From DTBU01 sp964568845 (lineage in GTDB: Archaea > Thermoproteota > CALKCG01 > B24), in assembly GCA_964568845.1 (NCBI GenBank), contig CAZMSC010000008.1, positions 1 to 60,904 of the forward strand: a DNA stretch of 60,904 nt. The letters are read 5' to 3'. The notes beneath the pieces were generated by a model. That model was not told where the DNA came from, ran no database searches, and worked only from the letters and a program-made list of their open reading frames with translations. Of this stretch, positions 9,342 to 16,955 are shown piece after piece (positions within the stretch are counted from its first letter, which is position 1; each line of letters begins with the position of its first letter). A program made the translations under genes and the position numbers.

Positions 9342-10475
9342 GTGGGTTTTCAACGGGTTGGAGTCGCAGACCTTATCCTCCACGGTGGTAAGGCACCCCC
9401 TTGGTTGACTAGACGGATGATCAGATTGGGCAGTGTTATGGTTAAGCTTATTGTAGACGAGTATGGCTGTCGGGAGTTTCTACGAAGGCTTTCCAACCCC
9501 GTTTGGTTTCAAGCCCTATCATGCGTATTAGCGTATGATTGGGATAGTAGCGGCACAACTACCGTGCTCTGCGGAGTTTTAAAAAATATACTCAGCGGGC
9601 AGGATTTAGGCGTTAAAGCCGTTGGAGGGAAGGGGAGGCTTTCAAAACTAAGCCTTAACGAGATAGATGAGTTAAGTAGAGTCTACGACTTCTCGGAAGA
9701 GGAAAGTGAACGGTTTAAATATGCGAGTAGAATGACTGCAAAAATAGATAACGTAGCTGTTCAAGCGGGCTACAGGCTTTACCACCACATGATGTTCATA
9801 GCAGAAGATAGGAGTTGGGCTGTCGTCCAGCAAGGTATGAACCCGAATTTTAAGACTGCTAGAAGGTTCCACTGGCTTTCAGGAAGCTTCAAAAGCTTTG
9901 TCGTTGAACCGCATAGCGGAATAATAGGCAGTATGAAACATGACACTGTACTCAACACCGTAGCTAAAGATGCCGAGGAATTTAGAAAGCTAACAGTAGA
10001 CCTTGTTAAAGATGGAACTGAGAAGCTTAGAAAGACGCTTCTATCAATTCGTGTTGAAGGACAGGAGACGCTTTCAAAGTGGATGGGCAGAGCCGCTGAG
10101 GCGCAAATAGTAAAATCGTATAAGGTAGACCCTAGAACTGTAAACTGGGATTCGCTTAAAAAAGCTTATGAAAATTCTCCAAACAACTACGAAGAGCTCT
10201 TAGCAGTCAGAGGAGTTGGACCATCAACTGTTAAAGCCCTCGCCTTGATCTCAGAGCTTGTCTACGGCGTTGAACCCAGCTGGAAAGACCCCATCAAGTA
10301 CACTTTTGCATTTGGGGGGAAAGATGGTATTCCATTCCCCGTAAAGCGACGGGAATATGATGAAGCTATAGGTTTTCTCGAAGACGCAGTATCTAAAGCT
10401 AATATAGGTGATAAGGATAAGATTGAAGCTCTTAAAAGGCTTAAAAACTATGCTTCAAAAATCCAACTCACATGA
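9342..10475 (+). CDS. DUF763 family protein
   Basis: A 377-residue protein matching DUF763, found mostly in archaea and thermophilic bacteria. The family hallmark GVADLILHGGKAPPWL begins at residue 7. Later conserved stretches are YRLYHHMMFIAEDRSWAVVQQGMN, ARRFHWLSG and a helix-hairpin-helix-like segment, LLAVRGVGPSTVKALALISE. The HhH suggests nucleic acid contact; no enzymatic activity is established for the family as far as I know. Translation starts at GTG 9342, likely leaderless. It faces a DUF362 gene across a short gap containing a perfect palindrome that may terminate both transcripts. Confidence 0.9.
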   Translation: MGFQRVGVADLILHGGKAPPWLTRRMIRLGSVMVKLIVDEYGCREFLRRLSNPVWFQALSCVLAYDWDSSGTTTVLCGVLKNILSGQDLGVKAVGGKGRLSKLSLNEIDELSRVYDFSEEESERFKYASRMTAKIDNVAVQAGYRLYHHMMFIAEDRSWAVVQQGMNPNFKTARRFHWLSGSFKSFVVEPHSGIIGSMKHDTVLNTVAKDAEEFRKLTVDLVKDGTEKLRKTLLSIRVEGQETLSKWMGRAAEAQIVKSYKVDPRTVNWDSLKKAYENSPNNYEELLAVRGVGPSTVKALALISELVYGVEPSWKDPIKYTFAFGGKDGIPFPVKRREYDEAIGFLEDAVSKANIGDKDKIEALKRLKNYASKIQLT

Positions 10476-10478
10476 GTA

Positions 10479-10502
10479 ATATGGACTATATATAGTCCAT
10501 AT
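10479..10502. terminator. Perfect 24-bp palindrome between convergent genes
   Basis: The half-site ATATGGACTATA is followed immediately by its exact reverse complement, with no loop or mismatch. It begins 3 nt after the DUF763 stop and lies about 60 nt from the stop of the convergent DUF362 gene. CTCCA and TGGAG arms follow at 10504-10518. A bidirectional terminator or RNA-processing hairpin is the simplest reading; a protein-binding site is possible. Confidence 0.5.
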
Positions 10503-10561
10503 CCTCCAATTCTGTGGAGAGGAGGCTTATATTTAACAGTTGAAGCGTAATCTGTTTCGAC

Positions 10562-11314
10562 CTATTGAAACTGTTTGATTGTAAGCTTATCTAAGACGTC
10601 GGATACGTTTAGTCCTCTATCTTCAGCTATCATCGTCAGGTGGCGCACGGTTCTAGGCTCCACTCCTAGAAATCTACAGACGGCTATATCTACCGTGAAT
10701 GGGTCTAAGCCCAGTAGGACTCTACCGTTTACTTCAGCTACGTGCAATCCACCTGGGACTACTTTAACAAGGTCTGCTAAGACTTTATCAACGCCTTTCG
10801 CATGGTAGCTTAGAAACTTGGATTTAACCATTAAAAGTCCAAACATGTTTTTAACGCAACACGTTAACCTTGTTGTTGGATGGCTTCCGGCTCTGGCGAG
10901 GTTGATGAATAGTTTCGCCTCCATTAAAATCGATGGAAGAGGGAGAGAAGGGCATGCCCTACGCTTCGTAACATTGATGTTAACCTTACCATAATCGGAG
11001 AAATTTACAAGTTTAACGCCTTTCATACCACTCAATTTTCCATAAATGGATAAGCTTCTAAACCTCTCTTCGGGAGAGTGCATGGTGCTGGCCGTGTCGC
11101 CCACGTAAACGGTTTCCGCATAGTTCCCAGCATACACTACCGTAGCCTTTAACAGCTCGACGTCTGGAGGGTAAAACCCGCAGATGTTAGGCTTAACCAC
11201 CGCTATATTGCATAGGCTTGGTTTAAACCCGGCTTCTTCAGCCAATCTGTCGAAGGACTTTATGGCTGAAGCAACATCCGCAACGACCACCGTGAAGGCT
11301 CCACTAGACATCAA
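10562..11314 (-). CDS. DUF362 domain protein (short form)
   Basis: A 250-residue DUF362 protein. Recognisable segments are VVKPNICGFYPP, TVYVGDTAS, INLARAGSHPTTRLTCCVKNMFGLL, and a C-terminal DPFTVDIAVCRFLGV. DUF362 proteins often accompany iron-sulfur proteins, but no ferredoxin-type cysteine cluster is present here; only scattered Cys and the CC of TCCVKN are visible. The ATG at 11311, one codon inside the most upstream TTG, is the likelier start. It is divergent from a second DUF362 gene 72 nt away, suggesting a shared promoter region and related roles. Function unknown. Confidence 0.8.
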   Translation of the reverse strand: MMSSGAFTVVVADVASAIKSFDRLAEEAGFKPSLCNIAVVKPNICGFYPPDVELLKATVVYAGNYAETVYVGDTASTMHSPEERFRSLSIYGKLSGMKGVKLVNFSDYGKVNINVTKRRACPSLPLPSILMEAKLFINLARAGSHPTTRLTCCVKNMFGLLMVKSKFLSYHAKGVDKVLADLVKVVPGGLHVAEVNGRVLLGLDPFTVDIAVCRFLGVEPRTVRHLTMIAEDRGLNVSDVLDKLTIKQFQ

Positions 11315-11386
11315 CTATTTAATTAGGTTTATGTCTTTTTAAGCTTCCTAGGAGTAAACTTGGCTTAAGGCTGGTTTAAGAAGGCG

Positions 11387-12313
11387 ATGGATATGGATAA
11401 AGGTAAGCCTATAGTAGCGGTATCTAGAGGATCTAGCAGGTATGAGGCTGTTAAGAAGGCTTTAGAGCTCATACATGACGATATTGCCAGAAGCATTAAA
11501 GGTAAACGTAGGATCCTTATAAAGCCTAACTTCGTATCGGATAGTGTTCAGCTAGCCGCTACGCACGTAGACGCGGTCAAAGCTTTACTAGATATCATTG
11601 TACCCTTAGCTACAGGGGAGATTATAATAGGAGAAGGTTCTTACGGAGATACTTTTAAAGGTTATAGGAACTTCGGCTATATGGACCTTAAAAGTGAGTA
11701 CGGCGTTGAACTCTTAGATTTAAACAGCGACGAATACGTCGAAGTTAACGTTTTCGACGGAAGGTTTAGAGAATTTCCGATAAGGGTTTCCAAAACAGTC
11801 TATGAGAGCGATTATAGAATATCAGCCGCCGTCATGAAAACACACGACTTCGTTATTGCAACATTATCCATAAAAAACATGGTTGTTGGAAGCATAGTTA
11901 AGCCGTACAAGGGTAGAATCCATCAAGGTTATCCCGCTATAAACTTGAACATCTACAAGATAGCTAAGTTCATACCAGTGCACTTAGCGGTTGTAGACGC
12001 CTTTAAAGCTATGGAGGGGGATGGGCCTGTTTGGGGCAGTGAGGTTTCAATGGGTGTAGCGTTAGCCGGCTTAGATCCCGTAGCTGTGGACGCTGTGGCT
12101 GCCTACATGATGGGTTTTAACCCTATGGATATAGGCTACATATATTACTGTTACAGGTTTGGACTTGGAGAGGCAGACATTGGAAACGTAAGAGTAGTCG
12201 GTGAAGACATTGAAGCTTTGAAGAGGAAGTTTAAGCCTCATAGAACCGTCAACAGACAGCTTAATTGGAGGATTCCTCAGGGACTGCTATCTCGGTTGAA
12301 TTTAGACCCGTAG
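11387..12313 (+). CDS. DUF362 domain protein
   Basis: A 308-residue DUF362 protein with the classic core: ILIKPNFVS, ATHVDAVKALLD, IIIGEGSYGDT, AVMKTHDFVIATLSIKNMVVG, and the closing LAGLDPVAVDAVAAYMMGF. Its length is that of a single-domain family member, with no C-terminal ferredoxin. The function of DUF362 is not settled; some members occur with Fe-S metabolism or cofactor genes. Transcribed divergently from the shorter DUF362 gene and convergent (4-nt gap) with the serine recombinase. Three DUF362 genes occur in this window. Confidence 0.87.
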   Translation: MDMDKGKPIVAVSRGSSRYEAVKKALELIHDDIARSIKGKRRILIKPNFVSDSVQLAATHVDAVKALLDIIVPLATGEIIIGEGSYGDTFKGYRNFGYMDLKSEYGVELLDLNSDEYVEVNVFDGRFREFPIRVSKTVYESDYRISAAVMKTHDFVIATLSIKNMVVGSIVKPYKGRIHQGYPAINLNIYKIAKFIPVHLAVVDAFKAMEGDGPVWGSEVSMGVALAGLDPVAVDAVAAYMMGFNPMDIGYIYYCYRFGLGEADIGNVRVVGEDIEALKRKFKPHRTVNRQLNWRIPQGLLSRLNLDP

Positions 12314-12317
12314 TATC

Positions 12318-13022
12318 CTACTTTGAATTCTTCCATTTATAATCCCAGGGGTTTATACTCCACTCTACAAGCCTCCTCTTAAGAGTTTTAGAGCTTACGC
12401 CTAGAATTTTAGCTATAGCTGACATCGTCAATCCCTTCTCTAAATAGCTTATAACAGTCTTTTTATCGATGGCTTTCATAGGTCTACCGATTGGTTTCCC
12501 TTCAAGTTTAACCCTCCTCATCCCTTCTTTAGTCCTCTGGCTTAACAGCTCCCTCTCCCTTTCAGCAACCCAGCTGAATATGGCGAGCACAAGCTTACGG
12601 ATCGATGGGTCTAACGTCTGGAGGAAGCTTTCTTTAGGGCTTATGCTGACGAGAGGGGTTTCAAGTGTTTCAAGTGCCTTTACAGCTTCAAGGGTTTCGT
12701 AGAAGCTTCTACCTATCCTCGAAAGCTCATATACGATCGTTACGATGGGCCTGGGTTTTAAGCCTACGATCTCCTCTATAAGCCTCCTAAACCCTTGTCT
12801 TCTGAGAGGAGGAATCTTACCGCTTATGGCTTCATCCTCGTAGTATTTAAGGATGAGATAGCTGTTGTTACGCGCCCACTCCTCAATAGCTATTTTCTGA
12901 TTTTCGACAGTCTGTTCCCCTGTGCTGACACGGACATATGCGACTGCCGGTTTAAAATCAGTAGACAAAATCCGCACACCCCTTAGTTCCATAAAAGTTG
13001 GACATATAAATTGTTTGAGCAC
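12318..13022 (-). CDS. Small serine recombinase (resolvase/invertase type)
   Basis: A 234-residue serine recombinase. The catalytic domain starts at AVAYVRVSTGEQ (Ser33 predicted nucleophile) and continues with EDEAISGK, VYELSRIGRSFYE and the ERERELLSQRTKEGMRRVK helix. A C-terminal Hin-like helix-turn-helix follows (TMSAIAKILGVSSKTLKRRL). This order, catalytic then HTH, is that of resolvases and invertases and is the reverse of IS607 TnpA. The most upstream start is GTG at 13022, but GGGGTG lies 8 nt before a TTG at 12968 that gives MSTDFKPAVAYVRVS; I favour that one. No cargo or res site was recognised next to it. It could serve chromosome-resident element integration or inversion. Confidence 0.88.
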   Translation of the reverse strand: MLKQFICPTFMELRGVRILSTDFKPAVAYVRVSTGEQTVENQKIAIEEWARNNSYLILKYYEDEAISGKIPPLRRQGFRRLIEEIVGLKPRPIVTIVYELSRIGRSFYETLEAVKALETLETPLVSISPKESFLQTLDPSIRKLVLAIFSWVAERERELLSQRTKEGMRRVKLEGKPIGRPMKAIDKKTVISYLEKGLTMSAIAKILGVSSKTLKRRLVEWSINPWDYKWKNSK

Positions 13023-13183
13023 TTTTTGCCGTTAATTTCTCAAGGGCTCCTTTATGTCCATAAACTTATCCGTGACAATCGGGGACGTCGAGCTAATCTG
13101 TTCAAAGCCACATCTATGACCGTTAATCGCCCTGATGTGATGGAAATCTAAGATCCACGTTTACAGTCGAAGACAATAATTTT

Positions 13184-13846
13184 TCAAATATTTAAATTCG
13201 TAAGGGTTAAGTATAGACCTGCTATTATGGCGACTGCTGCTTCGATTTTTCCAATATGGGGTAGTATGCGTTTGAACTTTTTAATCAATATGCTTCCGAT
13301 AAATGATGAGAAAACTGTTAATAGAAATATGGGGGTGATCATGCCTGTTGAAAAGGCTATGAAAAGTATTAGAGGCTCTCCGCCAATCAGAGGGGCTGAA
13401 AGAACCATGAATAGAATCGGTAGAGAGCAGGTTAAAGAGTTAAAGGCGTAGATTAATCCGTAGAAGAATTGTTTGACGTAAAGGTTTTCTATATTCTTCA
13501 AACCTTTAAACCATACTTGAATTGACATTGATGTCTTACCACTTAAATTGACTATTCCGAAAACTATTAGAAATATTCCGAGAGCCGTACTTATAGCCGG
13601 AATAATCGATATGGCTTTTTCAATTAGATAGATGGGAATCAATACGAAGATGATCAGTACTGTTTCAAGCCCCATGGAAACGGTTAAACCGCTTTTTAAG
13701 CCTACAGTTAACGATTTCTTCATCCGTTTTTCGCCGATCCAGTTTACTATGTATACTGGGAGTAATGGGAAGGCGCACGGTGAGAGAAAGGCTGAGAAGC
13801 CTCCTAGGAAGGCTAGGATTGCTAAAGTTAGGTTCAAACGGTTCAT
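13184..13846 (-). CDS. ccdA: CcdA-like thiol-disulfide transmembrane protein
   Basis: A 220-residue six-helix membrane protein of the CcdA/DsbD transmembrane family. FLSPCAFPLLPVY holds Cys24 in the first helix and NSLTCSLPI holds Cys140 in the fourth, the pair that carries electrons across the membrane. The family moves reducing equivalents from cytoplasmic thioredoxin to extracytoplasmic thiol proteins. Its ATG overlaps the stop of the upstream TlpA-like gene by 4 nt, so the two form a redox relay: CcdA supplies electrons and the membrane-anchored thioredoxin uses them. No cytochrome c maturation genes are in view. Confidence 0.9.
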   Translation of the reverse strand: MNRLNLTLAILAFLGGFSAFLSPCAFPLLPVYIVNWIGEKRMKKSLTVGLKSGLTVSMGLETVLIIFVLIPIYLIEKAISIIPAISTALGIFLIVFGIVNLSGKTSMSIQVWFKGLKNIENLYVKQFFYGLIYAFNSLTCSLPILFMVLSAPLIGGEPLILFIAFSTGMITPIFLLTVFSSFIGSILIKKFKRILPHIGKIEAAVAIIAGLYLTLTNLNI

Positions 13847-14349
13847 CCCTTAAGTTCATTTAATAGTTGGGAAATTTCATCTATCAGTTTTGAGGCTTCT
13901 ACGACACCTTCGTGTCGAAACCTTATCCTACCACCATGATCTATGACGACAGTTGTCGGAAGCACTTTAACACTATAGTTTAAACCGACTTCATGGCTTT
14001 GAGCAAATATCCAGGTGGCTTCAAGGTTGTCCCTATATTCTGCGAGCGTTTTAGGGTCGTCCGAGGGTTCGATGCTTATGGAAACTATTACGATGGGCGT
14101 ATCCCTGAAACGTCCATAGACTAGTTTAAGCTCTTCAGTTTGAGCTTTACAGTATCTACACCATGTAGCCATAAACTCCACTATAACGATTTTCCCCTTT
14201 TGATCATCCAGTTTAAAGACAATACCATCCACATCTGTTATTGTGAACAGGGGTGCTTCAGTATTGCTCCTCATATTGAAGAAGACTATCAGTAGAACTG
14301 CTCCAGCGACTATTGGCAAAGCCATTAAGACTATTAATCTAGTGTTCAA
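13843..14349 (-). CDS. TlpA/ResA-like membrane-anchored thioredoxin
   Basis: A 168-residue protein with one N-terminal membrane anchor (about 5-25) and an extracytoplasmic thioredoxin fold. FMATWCRYCKAQ carries the redox pair Cys64-x-x-Cys67, and VLPTTVVIDHGG supplies the cis-Pro loop. ResA/TlpA-type proteins reduce disulfides on the outer face of the membrane. It is translationally coupled (4-nt overlap) to the CcdA-like gene that would keep it reduced. The target protein is unknown. Confidence 0.9.
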   Translation of the reverse strand: MNTRLIVLMALPIVAGAVLLIVFFNMRSNTEAPLFTITDVDGIVFKLDDQKGKIVIVEFMATWCRYCKAQTEELKLVYGRFRDTPIVIVSISIEPSDDPKTLAEYRDNLEATWIFAQSHEVGLNYSVKVLPTTVVIDHGGRIRFRHEGVVEASKLIDEISQLLNELKG

Positions 14350-14490
14350 TCCAAATACTGCAAAGAACCGTTCAAACTCTTAAAAGTTTTCTGACCCTAG
14401 TTAAGCAATCAGGCTTAACTAGGATCTAAGTCTTAAGAGGCACGTTTGGATATGTAATTTTGTGATTTTTCCTTTGAAAGGCATCGGGTA

Positions 14491-15864
14491 CTATTCTAGT
14501 TTCTCTCTCGCTGGTTCTATGTGGACTGTGACTATGGTTTCGGTAAGCTTCTTCCTTATAGCGTTTTCAATCTCCGATGCGATCTTATGGGCTTCCTCTA
14601 TGGGGATTCGCCCTTTGAAGTAGCAATCCAAGTTTATGTGGCGTTTCCCCTCGATAACGTATGTAGTTAATCCTTTCAGGCTTAAAACGTTCTGGAAGCT
14701 CTTTACAACTTCATTTACCGTCCGCCAGATTTCCATATCCTCAACAACGGGGCCTCTTGCTTTATCCTCTAGCGGCTCTACGTGGACGGTTATATGCTCG
14801 ATTACGTCTACAGTGTTTCTCAACTTTCTCTCTATCGTTTCTGCTATATCGTGGGCCTCTTGAACTGATAGTGCTGGATTTACACGTGCATGTAGTATTA
14901 CGTAGAGTTTGCCGTTGGAGTGGGCGATACTTACCTCATGTACATCTTTCACGCCTTCAACTTCTCTCGCCAGTTTCTCTATACGCTTCTCCATCGCTAT
15001 TCCATGCTCTAGCGGTTCAACGTGGACTACCACTTCGGGAGATTCAAAGCACTGTTTCAGCTTTTCCTCTATCTTGGATGCTAGTGCGTGGGATTCTTCA
15101 AAGCTGAAGTAATCTGGGGCTTGAACTGTTGCTTCTACGAATACTCTATTTCCAACTCTTCTAACTCTGATGCTTCTAACGTTAGATACCTCTTTGATTG
15201 AAGCTATTTCTCTTCTGACCTTCTCTACGATATCTCGCGATACGGCGTCGCTAAGCTCCATTCCACTCGTCCAAGCCAATTTAACGCTGAGGTAGCCTAA
15301 TGTGGCACTTAGGACAAGAGATGCTAAAGCATCTGAGGTTGGGAAGCCTAATACGGCAAATCCGAAGCCGAAAAGTGCTAGTAGGGTTGAACTTAAATCA
15401 GCCATCGCATGGTAGAGGTCTGCCTTAACGGTAATACCTTCCTTTTCGGCTTTATGGAGCATCGTAACCCTTAATACGTCTACGCATATTGTGTAGGCTA
15501 TTGCTATAAAACCTGCGAACCTCCATTCCTGGATAAGATATAGTTCATTATTCACAATCCTCAATATGGATTCGAATGCGAGAAGGAAAGCCGTTCCAAG
15601 GAGAATTACTCCACCGATGAAGCCGCCCAATGGTTCGATTTTTCCATGACCATAAGTATGATCTTCATCTGGAGGCTTCATGGAGGCCCTCGCCGCCAGT
15701 AGTAGGATGAACGTTGCCATGACGTCTAGAAGCGCGTGAGCACCATCGCTCAGTATCGCTAGACTGCCTACAAGTAGCCCTAGAAACATCTCTACAAAGA
15801 CGACACTAGCTATTGCGATTGCGGATATTTTCAATGTTCTAAGCTTTTCCCCTCCATAACGCAT
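14491..15864 (-). CDS. Cation diffusion facilitator with three tandem C-terminal domains
   Basis: A 457-residue CDF transporter; typical members have about 300 residues. The membrane part (about 10-205) has Asp40, His43 and Asp47 in SDGAHALLD (TM2) and His152 and Asp156 in YHAMAD (TM5), the expected metal-site region for Zn/Fe/Mn export by proton exchange. The tail is three consecutive ZT-dimer-like domains, each ending in the same pattern: EESHALASKIEEKL...VVHVEPLE (about 205-287), QEAHDIAETIERKL...TVHVEPLE (about 290-367) and EEAHKIASEIENAI...TVHIEPA (about 373-453). One such domain is the norm. Extra copies may sense metal or tune dimerisation. The gene stands alone. Confidence 0.9.
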   Translation of the reverse strand: MRYGGEKLRTLKISAIAIASVVFVEMFLGLLVGSLAILSDGAHALLDVMATFILLLAARASMKPPDEDHTYGHGKIEPLGGFIGGVILLGTAFLLAFESILRIVNNELYLIQEWRFAGFIAIAYTICVDVLRVTMLHKAEKEGITVKADLYHAMADLSSTLLALFGFGFAVLGFPTSDALASLVLSATLGYLSVKLAWTSGMELSDAVSRDIVEKVRREIASIKEVSNVRSIRVRRVGNRVFVEATVQAPDYFSFEESHALASKIEEKLKQCFESPEVVVHVEPLEHGIAMEKRIEKLAREVEGVKDVHEVSIAHSNGKLYVILHARVNPALSVQEAHDIAETIERKLRNTVDVIEHITVHVEPLEDKARGPVVEDMEIWRTVNEVVKSFQNVLSLKGLTTYVIEGKRHINLDCYFKGRIPIEEAHKIASEIENAIRKKLTETIVTVHIEPAREKLE

Positions 15865-15951
15865 TATCTTATCAACAGAATGCTCTTTAACGCGCGATTT
15901 AAGAATTACTAACAGACAGAGCTATAAGCGATAAGGTTTAAAAGCTGTAGA

Positions 15952-16108
15952 TCATATGCTCCTTTACAATGGAGACGCACCTACCGGAGCGGTAACACAT
16001 CCCTTGCTTCTAAGGTGGAATAAGATAAAGTGGGAACCCAAAGGACGTGGATCAGCCAATTAATGAATTACTTAGAGGCGGCATCCCCTAGCTTCAGTCG
16101 TGGAGAGT
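15952..16108 (+). mobile_element. Orphan 3' end of an IS200/IS605-type TnpB with right end
   Basis: A readable stretch encodes THPLLLRWNKIKWEPK, matching AHPLLLRWDGMRWEPK at the C-terminus of the TnpB at 25090-26577. Nucleotide similarity continues past the coding part to GTGGAGAGTGT, the same end as that element (GTGGAGAGTGT at 25080-25070 on its strand). Everything upstream of the last ~50 codons is missing. The retained part corresponds to the segment that in TnpB systems is transcribed as the 3' scaffold of the guide RNA, so a solo guide source is possible. Similarity ends just before the PIN-domain gene. Confidence 0.8.
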
Positions 16109-16109
16109 G

Positions 16110-16676
16110 TTAACTTCTTACTACTTCACCATAGCTCTGTATGCTTATTCCATACTCTTTTTCCAACACCTCTCTTTCGGATAGGATCAGTGAATCTTTG
16201 GTGATTAGTTTCTCTCTCAATGCGACCGCAGTGGCCACTATGACGCAGTCCAAATAGTCAGGTATAAGCTTTCTAACCTTGAAAGAAGCTGCAATTATCT
16301 CGGGCTTGTAGAAGAGCTCAACTTTGAAAGTTCTAAAAATTGCTTCAATAGCTTCAGAAACGGAGTTAGCTGGAATCTTAAGTTTTGCGTCCTTCGCTTG
16401 AAGCTCAAAAATGGAAATTAAGCTGACTGTTATTTCCTCAAGCTTCCAATCAATCTTCCCGTCAGTAACCGCCTTTAACAAACCCGTATCGATTTTGATT
16501 CTTGCGAGGGTTAGAAGATAGGTCGTATTTAAGATCGTGGTTCTAACCTCCGTGATAACTCCTGCGAAACTTCTCAAAATCCTTAGCGGAGGTTTTTGCG
16601 ACTTTTCTGAGTATATTAAACGCATTATATCGTCTCCTCTCATCGACTCCCTTAATAGCTCGTTTAAAGCTTTCAA
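16110..16676 (-). CDS. PIN-domain protein with altered active site
   Basis: A 188-residue protein whose middle and end follow the PIN nuclease pattern: TILNTTYLLTLARI (about 47-60), ISIFELQAK with Glu91, PDYLDCVIVATAV with Asp140 and Asp143, and LITKDS with Asp161. The first conserved Asp, present in the other PIN protein here as LLDTSFLL, is replaced by Asn50, so metal-dependent RNase activity may be weak or lost. About 40 residues precede the PIN core, a feature seen in some archaeal PIN proteins. No antitoxin gene was found next to it. It may be a relic of a VapBC toxin or a non-catalytic RNA binder. An IS605-type right-end remnant abuts its stop. Confidence 0.65.
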   Translation of the reverse strand: MKALNELLRESMRGDDIMRLIYSEKSQKPPLRILRSFAGVITEVRTTILNTTYLLTLARIKIDTGLLKAVTDGKIDWKLEEITVSLISIFELQAKDAKLKIPANSVSEAIEAIFRTFKVELFYKPEIIAASFKVRKLIPDYLDCVIVATAVALREKLITKDSLILSEREVLEKEYGISIQSYGEVVRS

Positions 16677-16955
16677 GAAGTCCTTAACTGTTCCATATCT
16701 CTTTAAAACTCCTCTTCAACAAGCTTTTTGCAGACATATCCTTCCAGCAAGACACTTGTACGTTTAGCCATATAAACGCTCAAACATTTAAATGCTTAAA
16801 TACAAATATAAAGTATTGCTTAAGATCGTCTTCATATGCTTTACAAACTGCTATACGATGAAGACCATGTTTACAGTGGTCAGAGGTATATGGTGGAATA
16901 GATATAAAAATTTATAAAGAATAGCTTTTTCCATTAGCTTTCAGAGATTTTACGT

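Noticed and set aside
14757..15107. 116-codon plus-strand frame opposite the CDF gene
   Set aside because: Shadow of the repetitive CDF tail; no independent features.
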